From: Bacteroides cellulosilyticus
GTDB taxonomy: Bacteria; Bacteroidota; Bacteroidia; Bacteroidales; Bacteroidaceae
DNA: 64,000 bases
Direction: 5' to 3'
NCBI RefSeq assembly: GCF_020091405.1
Contig: NZ_CP081903.1
Span: 186,001 to 250,000 of the forward strand
The notes beneath the pieces are model-generated. The model did not search any database and had not been told where the DNA came from. It saw only the letters and a list, made by a program, of their open reading frames with translations. Positions within the stretch are counted from its first letter, which is position 1; each line of letters starts with the position of its first letter. Shown here piece after piece: positions 51,619-59,836 of the stretch. Position numbers and translations under genes: made by a program.

Positions 51619-53334
51619 ATGACTCACAAATGGAATTATCAACCCATTACACCCGAACAGGCAGAGACAAGCCAAAAGTTGGCCCAAGAATTAGGGATTA
51701 GCCCGATTCTTGGCGGATTATTGGTGCAGCGGGGAATAACGAAGGCACAGGATGCCAAGAAGTTTTTCCGCCCGCAGTTGCCCGACTTGCACGACCCATT
51801 CCTGATGAAAGACATGGATGTGGCCGTGGAGCGCCTTAATAAGGCAATGGGAAAGAAAGAGCGTATTCTGATTTATGGTGATTATGATGTAGACGGCACT
51901 ACAGCAGTGGCACTGGTCTACAAGTTTATTCAACAGTTCTATTCGAACATTGACTATTACATCCCCGACCGCTACAACGAAGGTTACGGGGTATCTACCA
52001 AAGGGGTAGACTATGCCGCAGAAACCGGTGTAGGATTGATTATCGTACTGGATTGCGGCATCAAAGCTGTAGAGGAGATAACCTATGCCAAAGAAAAAGG
52101 CATTGACTTCATCATCTGCGACCACCATGTGCCCGACGATGTACTTCCACCTGCCGCCGCTATCCTGAACGCCAAGCGTTTAGATAATACGTATCCGTAC
52201 GAGCACCTTTCCGGTTGCGGCGTAGGCTTCAAATTCATGCAGGCATTTGCCATCAGTAATGGCATCGAGTTCCATCACCTCATTCCACTGCTCGACCTGG
52301 TTGCCGTAAGTATCGCTTCGGACATTGTTCCCATCATGGGAGAAAACCGGATACTTGCTTTCCACGGATTGAAGCAGTTGAACAGTAATCCCAGCGTAGG
52401 TTTGAAAGCGATTATCGACGTATGCGGATTGACAGAGAAGGATATTACCGTCAGCGACATCGTGTTCAAGATAGGCCCGCGCATCAATGCCTCCGGACGT
52501 ATTCAGAACGGAAAAGAAGCCGTCGACCTGCTGACTGAGAAGGATTTCTCCATAGCTTTGGAAAAAGCCAATCAAATCAATCAATACAACGAAACCCGGA
52601 AAGATCTCGATAAGACCATGACCGAGGAAGCCAACCAGATTGTAGCTGATCTGGAAGGACTCGCCGAACGCCGTTCTATCGTGTTATACAACGAAGATTG
52701 GCACAAAGGTGTTATCGGTATCGTTGCCTCCCGCCTGACGGAAATTTATTATCGCCCCGCAGTAGTGCTGACCCGTACGGACGATATGGCAACAGGTTCC
52801 GCCCGTTCCGTATCCGGCTTTGACGTGTATAAGGCGATTGAATATTGCCGTGATCTGCTGGAAAATTTCGGTGGTCATACCTATGCAGCCGGTCTTTCGA
52901 TGAAAGTGGAGAATGTTCCAGCCTTTACCAAACGCTTCGAGGAATTCGTTTCACAGAACATCCTACCGGAACAGACAAGTGCGGTCATAAATATCGATGC
53001 AGAGATAGATTTCAGGGATATTTCTCCGAAATTCTTTAGTGACCTGAAGAAATTCAATCCTTATGGTCCGGATAATCCGAAACCGATATTCTGTACGCAT
53101 AATGTCTATGATTACGGTACCAGTAAAGTAGTGGGGCGCGATCAGGAGCATATCAAGCTGGAACTGGTAGACAACAAATCGAATAATGTAATGAACGGCA
53201 TTGCCTTCGGACAAAGTTCGCATGTACGTTTCATCAAAACCAAGCGTTCGTTTGATATCTGCTACACCATTGAAGAGAATACCCATAAACGGGGCGAGGT
53301 ACAGTTGCAGATAGAGGATATTCAACCTAATTAA
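51619..53334 (+). CDS. recJ: Single-stranded-DNA exonuclease RecJ
   Basis: 571 aa. It has the DHH phosphoesterase motifs: ILIYGDYDVDGTTAVAL, VLDCGI, ICDHHVPDD, and later GPRINASGRI. The DHHA1 domain shows ATGSARSVSGFDVYKAIEYC and FGGHTYAAGLSM, and a C-terminal OB-like domain follows. It degrades single strands 5' to 3' in recombination and mismatch repair. The stop codon is the first part of heptad element C, which separates it from recQ. Confidence 0.96.
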   Translation: MTHKWNYQPITPEQAETSQKLAQELGISPILGGLLVQRGITKAQDAKKFFRPQLPDLHDPFLMKDMDVAVERLNKAMGKKERILIYGDYDVDGTTAVALVYKFIQQFYSNIDYYIPDRYNEGYGVSTKGVDYAAETGVGLIIVLDCGIKAVEEITYAKEKGIDFIICDHHVPDDVLPPAAAILNAKRLDNTYPYEHLSGCGVGFKFMQAFAISNGIEFHHLIPLLDLVAVSIASDIVPIMGENRILAFHGLKQLNSNPSVGLKAIIDVCGLTEKDITVSDIVFKIGPRINASGRIQNGKEAVDLLTEKDFSIALEKANQINQYNETRKDLDKTMTEEANQIVADLEGLAERRSIVLYNEDWHKGVIGIVASRLTEIYYRPAVVLTRTDDMATGSARSVSGFDVYKAIEYCRDLLENFGGHTYAAGLSMKVENVPAFTKRFEEFVSQNILPEQTSAVINIDAEIDFRDISPKFFSDLKKFNPYGPDNPKPIFCTHNVYDYGTSKVVGRDQEHIKLELVDNKSNNVMNGIAFGQSSHVRFIKTKRSFDICYTIEENTHKRGEVQLQIEDIQPN

Positions 53335-53430
53335 ATGAAGAATGAAGAGTGAAGAATGAAGAATTACCATGCGGATAATAGCATAGCTAATTCTTCATTC
53401 TTCATTCTTCGTTTTTCACTCTTCACTTCT
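53334..53430. repeat. Heptad-armed inverted element C (core 53366-53387)
   Basis: The left arm is AATGAAG x2, AGTGAAG, AATGAAG (53334-53361), starting on the last base of the recJ stop. The core holds ACCATGCGG and ATAGCATAGC. The right arm is AATTCTT, CATTCTT x2, CGTTTTT, CACTCTT, CACTTCT (53389-53430), ending directly at the recQ ATG. It should fold into a long hairpin between the two reading frames. Confidence 0.85.
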
Positions 53431-55329
53431 ATGTATAAGGAAGTCTTAAAGCAATACTGGGGATATGATAACTTCCGGGGCATACAGGAAGACATCATCA
53501 ATAGCATTGGCGAAGGCAGAGACACCCTGGGGCTGATGCCTACGGGCGGCGGAAAGTCTATCACATTCCAGGTGCCTGCACTTGCCAAAGAGGGACTTTG
53601 CATAGTTATTACTCCCCTGATTTCTCTGATGAAAGACCAAGTGCAGAACCTGAAAAAAAGAGGAATCAAAGCACTTGCCATCTACTCCGGAATGTCCCGG
53701 CAAGAGATTATCGTCACGCTGGAAAACTGTATTTTCGGCAATTATAAATTCCTGTATATATCGCCCGAACGGTTGGATACGGAAATCTTCCGCACCAAGC
53801 TACGGAAAATGAACGTCAGCATGATAACCGTTGACGAAAGCCATTGCATTTCACAATGGGGATATGATTTCCGTCCTGCCTATCTGAAGATAGCCGAAAT
53901 ACGTGATCTCCTACCCGGTGTCCCTGTGCTGGCACTGACTGCAACCGCTACTCCGGAAGTTGTGAAGGACATCCAGACGCGGCTGTGCTTCCGGCAGGAA
54001 AATGTTTTCCGCATGAGTTTTGAACGGAAGAATCTTGCCTACATAGTCCGCAAAACAGAAAATAAGACCGGAGAGCTTCTTCACATCCTACGCCGTATGC
54101 CGGGCAGTGCCATTATTTACGTACGCAATCGTCGGCGAACCAAAGAAATCACCGAACTTTTAATTAACGAAGAGATTACCGCCGACTTCTACCATGCCGG
54201 TCTGGATGATGCCACCAAGGATATACGTCAGCATCGCTGGCAGACAGGAGAAAGCCGTGTAATGGTTGCCACCAATGCTTTCGGCATGGGTATCGACAAA
54301 CCCGATGTACGTATCGTAATCCACCTTGATTTGCCGGACTCTCCCGAAGCTTATTTCCAGGAAGCAGGACGTGCAGGACGTGACGGCAACAAAGCGTATG
54401 CCGTAATACTCTATGCCAAATCGGACAAAGTCACCCTTCATAAACGTATCCCGGACACCTTTCCGGAGAAAGACTACATCAAACAGGTGTACGAACATCT
54501 GCAATATTATTACCAGATGGCAATGGGAGACGGTTTGGGATGTGTCAGAGAATTCAATCTGGAAGACTTTTGCCGGAAGTTCAAATACTTCCCTGTACCT
54601 GCCGACAGTGCATTGAAGATTCTGACGCAAGCAGGATATCTGGAATATACCGACGAACAGGACAATGCCTCCCGTCTTTACTTCACCGTCCGCCGTGATG
54701 AATTGTATAAATTACGCGAACTGGGAGAGGACATGGACAAACTTATTCAAATTGTTCTGCGCTCTTACACCGGAGTATTCACGGATTACACCTTTATCAA
54801 CGAGAATTCACTTGCGGTACGTAGCGGATTGACGCGACAACGGGTGTACGACTTGCTGATACGTCTATCCAAGATGCGCGTCATCGACTATATTCCACAT
54901 AAAAAGACACCTTATATCATATACACACGCGAACGTGTAGACAGGCAGCATCTGCAAATCTCCCGCAGTGTATACGAGGAGCGCAAGGAACGCTATGAAG
55001 CCCGCATTCAGGCAATGGTAGATTATGTAACGACCGAAACCGTTTGCCGCAGCCGTATGCTTCTACGCTATTTCGGAGAGAAGAATGAACATAACTGTGG
55101 AATATGCGATGTCTGCCTCAGCCACCGTGCCGAAGAAGTACCACAGGAAATTTCAATGGAAGAGTTACGTGATAAAGTGCTTCAACTTCTTGCGGAAGCA
55201 TCAGTCACTCCGGCAGGCCTTGCCGAACAACTATTGGTAGATAAAGAACTTCTGACCGAAGCCGTACACCAACTATTGGATGAAGGCCGGATCACCTCTA
55301 TAAATGGAATGCTTCAAATGAAGAAATAA
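53431..55329 (+). CDS. recQ: ATP-dependent DNA helicase RecQ
   Basis: 632 aa from the ATG at 53431 (MYKEVLKQYWGYDNFRGIQ), the family start; the frame is open further 5' but only through repeat element C. Motifs: Walker A MPTGGGKSITFQVPAL, DESHCISQWGYDFRPAY (DEAH-like), ALTATATP and NAFGMGIDKPDVR...FQEAGRAGRDG. The RQC zinc site has CRSRMLLRYFGEKNEHNCGICDVC. No HRDC domain is seen; a short winged-helix-like end (ITSINGMLQMKK) takes its place. It lies behind recJ, a sensible partner in DNA end processing. Confidence 0.95.
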   Translation: MYKEVLKQYWGYDNFRGIQEDIINSIGEGRDTLGLMPTGGGKSITFQVPALAKEGLCIVITPLISLMKDQVQNLKKRGIKALAIYSGMSRQEIIVTLENCIFGNYKFLYISPERLDTEIFRTKLRKMNVSMITVDESHCISQWGYDFRPAYLKIAEIRDLLPGVPVLALTATATPEVVKDIQTRLCFRQENVFRMSFERKNLAYIVRKTENKTGELLHILRRMPGSAIIYVRNRRRTKEITELLINEEITADFYHAGLDDATKDIRQHRWQTGESRVMVATNAFGMGIDKPDVRIVIHLDLPDSPEAYFQEAGRAGRDGNKAYAVILYAKSDKVTLHKRIPDTFPEKDYIKQVYEHLQYYYQMAMGDGLGCVREFNLEDFCRKFKYFPVPADSALKILTQAGYLEYTDEQDNASRLYFTVRRDELYKLRELGEDMDKLIQIVLRSYTGVFTDYTFINENSLAVRSGLTRQRVYDLLIRLSKMRVIDYIPHKKTPYIIYTRERVDRQHLQISRSVYEERKERYEARIQAMVDYVTTETVCRSRMLLRYFGEKNEHNCGICDVCLSHRAEEVPQEISMEELRDKVLQLLAEASVTPAGLAEQLLVDKELLTEAVHQLLDEGRITSINGMLQMKK

Positions 55330-55761
55330 TCAATCACCGTACATGTCAAGCTTATTATTCCACAGGTATTTCCGTGTTTCACGCGCCGCCACTCCCGAAA
55401 GGAGAACTAAAGACAACAGATTGAGAATAGCCATCAGTGCATTCATGCCATCTGCCAGGTTCCAAACCAAAGAGAGATTCATCACGGAACCCAGATAAAT
55501 AGCCAGTACCCAAAGTACACGGTAATATTTTATCAGGCGCTTCCCTCCCAAATATTCCACAGCTTTCTCGGCATAGTAGCTCCAACCTAAAATAGTGGAA
55601 AAGGCGAAAGTCACAATGCCCACAGCCAGAATAAGAGTTCCGACAACAGGTATTTTTCCAAAAATTGTGAGAAATAAGTGTGTGCCAAGCAACATAATGA
55701 TCATAGGCCAACCCCATAACCATGTGCTGACTTCAGAAAAGAAGGAAGCAAGTGTTTCCAT
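55330..55761 (-). pseudogene. AGCS alanine/glycine:sodium symporter with central deletion
   Basis: 143 aa. The first ~33 residues (VSTWLWGWPMIIMLLGTHLF) fit the N-terminal helix of AGCS symporters. The rest (VTFAFSTILGWSYYAEKAVE, then YRVLWVLAIYLGSVMNLSLV and WNLADGMNALMAILNL) is the family's C-terminal part. Intact members have about 450-480 residues, so roughly 320 central residues are missing while the frame is kept. Transport should be lost. Its stop directly abuts the convergent recQ stop. Confidence 0.75.
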
Positions 55762-55851
55762 TCAGATATAACTTTGTTTAGATGTATTTTGCAGACCAAA
55801 GATAAAAATTATCTCACACACATACATCTATTAAAAATACAAAATAGATTG

Positions 55852-55929
55852 CAGGATATCAATATCCTGTCTACAAAAAGTTAAGAGTTTGTCGACAGGG
55901 AATCAACTCCTTGTTGACAAACTCTTAAC
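55852..55929. terminator. Two hairpins between AGCS remnant and M48 protease
   Basis: CAGGATAT (55852-55859) pairs with ATATCCTG (55862-55869). A longer one pairs bases 55880-55897 with 55912-55929 at 17 of 18 positions (GTTAAGAGTTTGTC against GACAAACTCTTAAC). They lie in the 224-bp gap downstream of the M48 gene and could end its transcript. Confidence 0.55.
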
Positions 55930-55985
55930 TCCTTGCAGGTAGAGAATAGAAGACTATTCCCAACACTTATATAAAATTTCTAATA

Positions 55986-56783
55986 TTATTCCGTTGCCGG
56001 TTTCTCGATACCCTCGCTGGTTGCACGTTCTTCCATACGTTTGATACGGGCATCCAAATCCGGGTGGGTAGAGAACAACTGGTTCAGTTTACTGCTCTTC
56101 TGTGCGCCGGCTTCTTCCTGCAATTTCTTCAACTTTTGGAAAGACAAAGCCATTGCCCAAGGGTTCTTGCCATGATTTTTCAGGAATTCATAGCCATAAT
56201 CATCAGCACTACGTTCCTGCTTCTGTGAGTAAGTGGAATTCACCAAAGCCTCGCCCAGGTCGCCCAACTGAGAATCTGTCAGTTTAGCCGCCGTACCACC
56301 TTGTGAAGAAACACCGTCTTTCAGGGCAGAAGTCAGCAATGCTGTGCGGAAGCCATTCTTAGAGTCCTTGTGTGCCACATGACCTACTTCATGACCGATA
56401 ACACCGAGCAATTCGTCGTCACTCATAATGTCCATCAAAGAAGAAAAGATACGTACACTACCATCTGCACACGCAAAGGCATTGACGTCTATCACATAGT
56501 AAACCTTAAAATTCAAGGGAATTCCTTCCACATCCGTCAGGCCGTCAGTCAGCTTTTTCAAGCGGATAGTGTACTCATTGTCGTCCGCACACACCTGATT
56601 GTGAGTATCCATCCAGTCAATGTATTCTTTCACATACTCCGTCATCTGGGCATCTGTCAAAGTCACCGCTTTCACGGCTTTCACGGCACCTTTCAGTGCT
56701 TTCGCATTAAATTGAGCCATTGCAGGCATTGTCACAGCTATGCATACGAGAAGGAGGGCCCACTTCATAAGAGTCTTTTTCAT
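55986..56783 (-). CDS. M48-family metalloprotease
   Basis: 265 aa. It has a signal peptide (MKKTLMKWALLLVCIAVTMPAMA), so it is secreted to the periplasm. The zinc site is GVIGHEVGHVAHKDS (HExxH), with a downstream Glu in KQERSADDYGYEFL. DAFACADGSVRIFSSLMDIM is the usual strand before the zinc helix. TheSTHPDLDARIKRM end is typical of the LoiP/BepA-like group. Such proteases trim or degrade misassembled envelope proteins. It has no membrane anchor. Confidence 0.9.
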   Translation of the reverse strand: MKKTLMKWALLLVCIAVTMPAMAQFNAKALKGAVKAVKAVTLTDAQMTEYVKEYIDWMDTHNQVCADDNEYTIRLKKLTDGLTDVEGIPLNFKVYYVIDVNAFACADGSVRIFSSLMDIMSDDELLGVIGHEVGHVAHKDSKNGFRTALLTSALKDGVSSQGGTAAKLTDSQLGDLGEALVNSTYSQKQERSADDYGYEFLKNHGKNPWAMALSFQKLKKLQEEAGAQKSSKLNQLFSTHPDLDARIKRMEERATSEGIEKPATE

Positions 56784-56925
56784 TCTTGTGTTTTTTAGAA
56801 GATGATTATTTTTATTTTAATAAATGTGGCGCAAAAGAACAAATTTTAAATGATACCGCCATCATATTAAGAGAGGTTTTTCTCTTTTTCGGCGGAGTTC
56901 TTGGTATGAAAACAAGATTTTTATG

Positions 56926-56933
56926 TAAGTTTG
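56926..56933 (+). promoter_or_regulatory. -7 box of the TPR gene at 56973
   Basis: TAAGTTTG; it overlaps an upstream in-frame ATG at 56931 and so supports the start at 56973. Confidence 0.45.
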
Positions 56934-56972
56934 CAAAAGAATAGAAACAAAATATCAAAGACATACATAATT

Positions 56973-57932
56973 ATGGGATTCTTTAAATCTTTCTTCTCCG
57001 GCAAACAAGACAAGCCGGAAACTGAAAAACAGAAAAACGAGCAAAAGAACTTTGAAATATTCAAGTATGACGGCATGCGTGCACAGCGCATGGGACGTCC
57101 GGACTACGCCATCAAATGTTTCACCGAAGCCTTGGCCATCCAGGATGACTTTGAAACCATGAGCTATCTGAGCCAGGTTTACATCCAGACAAATGCCCTC
57201 AGTGAAGCACATGAGCTTTTGGAACGTATGGCGAAACTGGAACCGGAACATACTTCCACCTTCCTCACCCTTGCCAATGTATGCTACCTGCAAGAAGATT
57301 ATCAGGCCATGGCCAAAGCCGCACAGAAAGCCATTGAAATAGAAGAAGGCAACGCCATGGCGCACTACCTTCTGGGAAGGGCCAAGCAAGGAATGGATGA
57401 TGGCCTTATGAGCATCGCCCACCTCACCAAAGCCATCGTTCTGAAAGATGATTTCACCGAAGCACGCCTCCTACGTGCCGAAGCATTAACCAAGATGAAG
57501 CAGTATAATGAAGCCATGGAGGACATTGACGCTATATTGGCACAAGATGCAGATGACGAAAGCGCCCTCTTGCTACGCGGAAAAATAAAAGAAGCCACCG
57601 GTGACGCTGGAGCGGCAGAAGCCGATTATTGTCACGTGACTGAACTGAATCCCTTCAATGAGCAAGGTTTCCTCTATCTGGGACAACTCTATATTGAGCA
57701 AAAGAAACTTCCGGAAGCTATCGCCCTCTTTGATGAAGCTATTGAACTGAACCCTAATTTTGCGCAAGCCTACCACGAACGCGGACGTGCCAAGTTGTTG
57801 AATGGCGACAAGGATGGTTCGGTTGAGGACACAAAGATAGCATTGGAACTAAATCCGAAAGAAGTTCAAACCTTCAACGGACAATATGGCAACCAGTCTA
57901 GCGAAAGACAACCGAATGTACTAGGACTATAA
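56973..57932 (+). CDS. TPR-repeat protein
   Basis: 319 aa from the ATG at 56973, chosen because the earlier ATG (56931) overlaps the promoter box. After a basic N-terminus (MGFFKSFFSGKQDK) come about seven TPR units, for example DYAIKCFTEALAIQDDFETM and AIALFDEAIELNPNFAQAYH. No signal peptide, so it is cytoplasmic or membrane-associated through the basic end. It is a scaffold of unknown partner. It is followed after 6 bp by the DUF6377-like regulator, so the two are probably co-expressed. Confidence 0.85.
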   Translation: MGFFKSFFSGKQDKPETEKQKNEQKNFEIFKYDGMRAQRMGRPDYAIKCFTEALAIQDDFETMSYLSQVYIQTNALSEAHELLERMAKLEPEHTSTFLTLANVCYLQEDYQAMAKAAQKAIEIEEGNAMAHYLLGRAKQGMDDGLMSIAHLTKAIVLKDDFTEARLLRAEALTKMKQYNEAMEDIDAILAQDADDESALLLRGKIKEATGDAGAAEADYCHVTELNPFNEQGFLYLGQLYIEQKKLPEAIALFDEAIELNPNFAQAYHERGRAKLLNGDKDGSVEDTKIALELNPKEVQTFNGQYGNQSSERQPNVLGL

Positions 57933-57938
57933 CGCCCA

Positions 57939-59654
57939 ATGAGAAGCGTCCTCTCCATACTCGTATTTTGTTTTCTTTTTCCAGCATTGGCAACTGCCGA
58001 CAGTTTCGAACGCAGCTTTGAAGAAAACAAAAAACTTCTTTACTCACTGGACAGCCTGTTAGCACATCAGGATGTATTTGTGAAAGTAAAAGAGGAACGC
58101 ATCATGCAGTTGAAGAAGCAGTATAACCAGGTAAAAGATGTAAAGGAACTCTATGCAATGAATCGGATGATTTATTTAGAGTATCGGGTATATGATGCGG
58201 ATTCAGCCTTGCACTACATCAATAAAAACATTCGGCTGGCACAGCAGACCAGCAACCGGACCTGGGAAGTGGTATCTCTGCTCGAACAGTCTTTTGTCCT
58301 TACATCCTGCGGACTTCTTACTGAAGCACTGAATGCTGTGAGCGATATACGTTCGGAAGAATTGCCACAAAATCTACGTTCTGAATATTTTGGCCGTTTG
58401 TGTACACTTTATTCCCGCCTAAGGGACTACTCCGGTGAGAATTCTCATTTATCGGAGCATTACAATGAGCTTCAAAAGACTTATCGGGATTCAATACTCA
58501 ATACGGCTACCCCCGATGAATTACGCTACTGGAATACCCGGACATGGCTCTACTTGGGTACTCCCAAGGTAGCCCCTGTCAAGCAAGCATTGGAACATAA
58601 CAAAAAGATATTGCCCAACGACAGCCGAAAATACTCCATTGCCACATACAATCTGTCTGCCATCTACCGAAGCGAGAAAAATGAAAGCAAGTATCTGGAA
58701 AATCTGATTCTTTCCGCTATGGCAGACATCCGGTGTGTCAACGGAGACATAGGTTCATTGCAGGAAATAGCCGAATATCTGTTTAAACACGGGAAGATAG
58801 ACCGTGCATATAACTATATTGTCTACTGTTCACAAAAAGCCATGCTTTTTCATAACCGGGTACGGATAGTCAGAATGTCTCATTTGCAAAATCAAATCTA
58901 CAAAGCCTACCAGGAACGGGACAACATACAGCAAAAGCGACTTCAAGCTTCTCTCATCACCGTCAGTTTACTTTTTCTTGTACTTATCGGTGCATTCCTG
59001 TTCATCCGTAAGCAAATGCGCAAACTGAAGGAAGCTAATACGAGATTGGACAATACCAATCAGAAACTCTCTGTCAATATGGATGCCCTCTCCATCGCCC
59101 ATCAAAGTCTGGAAGAGGCTAATGACCAACTAAAAGAACTGAATACCCAATTAAAAGAGGTAAATTCCCAATTGCGGGAATCCAATTATGTAAAGGAAGA
59201 GTATATAGGTTATGTATTCAATATCTGTTCCACCTACATCAGCAAGCTGGAAGAGTTCCGCAAAAACATCAACCGGAAACTCAGAGTGGGGCAGATAGAA
59301 GACGTCAAGGCCATGACTGATCCTTCAACGATGGCCTCCAACGAACTGAAAGAATTCTATCAGCATTTCGATACAATCTTTCTTCACCTCTACCCCAATT
59401 TCGTGGAAGACTTCAATGCGCTACTTCTACCCGAAGAACGGATTGAACTGAAAGATGGTGAACTGCTGAATACAGAACTGCGTATACACGCATTAATAAG
59501 GCTGGGTATTACGGACAGCGTGAAAATAGCCGACTTCCTTCATTGCTCCGCACAAACCGTCTACAACAACCGCCTTCGTACCCGGAATAAATCCGTTATT
59601 CCGAAAGAAGACTTCATGAACGCCATCAAAAAGCTCGGAAAATACAAAGCATAG
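57939..59654 (+). CDS. DUF6377-like TPR / HTH membrane regulator
   Basis: 571 aa. Order: signal peptide (MRSVLSILVFCFLFPALATA), periplasmic TPR-like helices (about 30-320), one membrane helix (about 340-358), a coiled coil (about 362-420) and a cytoplasmic C-terminus ending in an HTH (ALIRLGITDSVKIADFLHCSAQTVYNNRLRTRNK). The plan matches the regulator at 8102-9541 but the sequences differ. It is 182 bp upstream of the SusC gene and is the best candidate to control that glycan-uptake pair. Confidence 0.85.
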   Translation: MRSVLSILVFCFLFPALATADSFERSFEENKKLLYSLDSLLAHQDVFVKVKEERIMQLKKQYNQVKDVKELYAMNRMIYLEYRVYDADSALHYINKNIRLAQQTSNRTWEVVSLLEQSFVLTSCGLLTEALNAVSDIRSEELPQNLRSEYFGRLCTLYSRLRDYSGENSHLSEHYNELQKTYRDSILNTATPDELRYWNTRTWLYLGTPKVAPVKQALEHNKKILPNDSRKYSIATYNLSAIYRSEKNESKYLENLILSAMADIRCVNGDIGSLQEIAEYLFKHGKIDRAYNYIVYCSQKAMLFHNRVRIVRMSHLQNQIYKAYQERDNIQQKRLQASLITVSLLFLVLIGAFLFIRKQMRKLKEANTRLDNTNQKLSVNMDALSIAHQSLEEANDQLKELNTQLKEVNSQLRESNYVKEEYIGYVFNICSTYISKLEEFRKNINRKLRVGQIEDVKAMTDPSTMASNELKEFYQHFDTIFLHLYPNFVEDFNALLLPEERIELKDGELLNTELRIHALIRLGITDSVKIADFLHCSAQTVYNNRLRTRNKSVIPKEDFMNAIKKLGKYKA

Positions 59655-59773
59655 CCCTTACTTCACACTCCCGTCTGCTATCGGGAAGTTTACTTCCAAG
59701 CTTTCCATTCTTCAAACAGGCCATTAATAATCAGCCACTTATCCATTTTAACAGTTTACTTCGACGGTTTACC

Positions 59774-59784
59774 TCACGAAGTGA
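59774..59784. promoter_or_regulatory. 11-bp palindrome at the susC -33 position
   Basis: TCAC-GAA-GTGA lies about 19 nt above the TATCTTTG box, in place of a -33 box. It is a candidate activator site for the adjacent regulator. Confidence 0.35.
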
Positions 59785-59802
59785 ATAGCCCTTTGTTGCA
59801 TA

Positions 59803-59810
59803 TATCTTTG
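59803..59810 (+). promoter_or_regulatory. -7 box of the SusC/SusD genes
   Basis: TATCTTTG fits TAnnTTTG and lies 26 nt before the SusC ATG at 59837. The -33 box is not recognisable. Confidence 0.5.
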
Positions 59811-59836
59811 CCAAAGAGATTTTAAAACAAGAACTT

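Noticed and set aside
51397..51687. N-terminal extension of yaaA
   Set aside because: The added 97 residues have no family match and contain the promoter box; the family start is at 51396.
53356..53430. N-terminal extension of recQ
   Set aside because: It is translation of repeat element C; the family start is the ATG at 53431.
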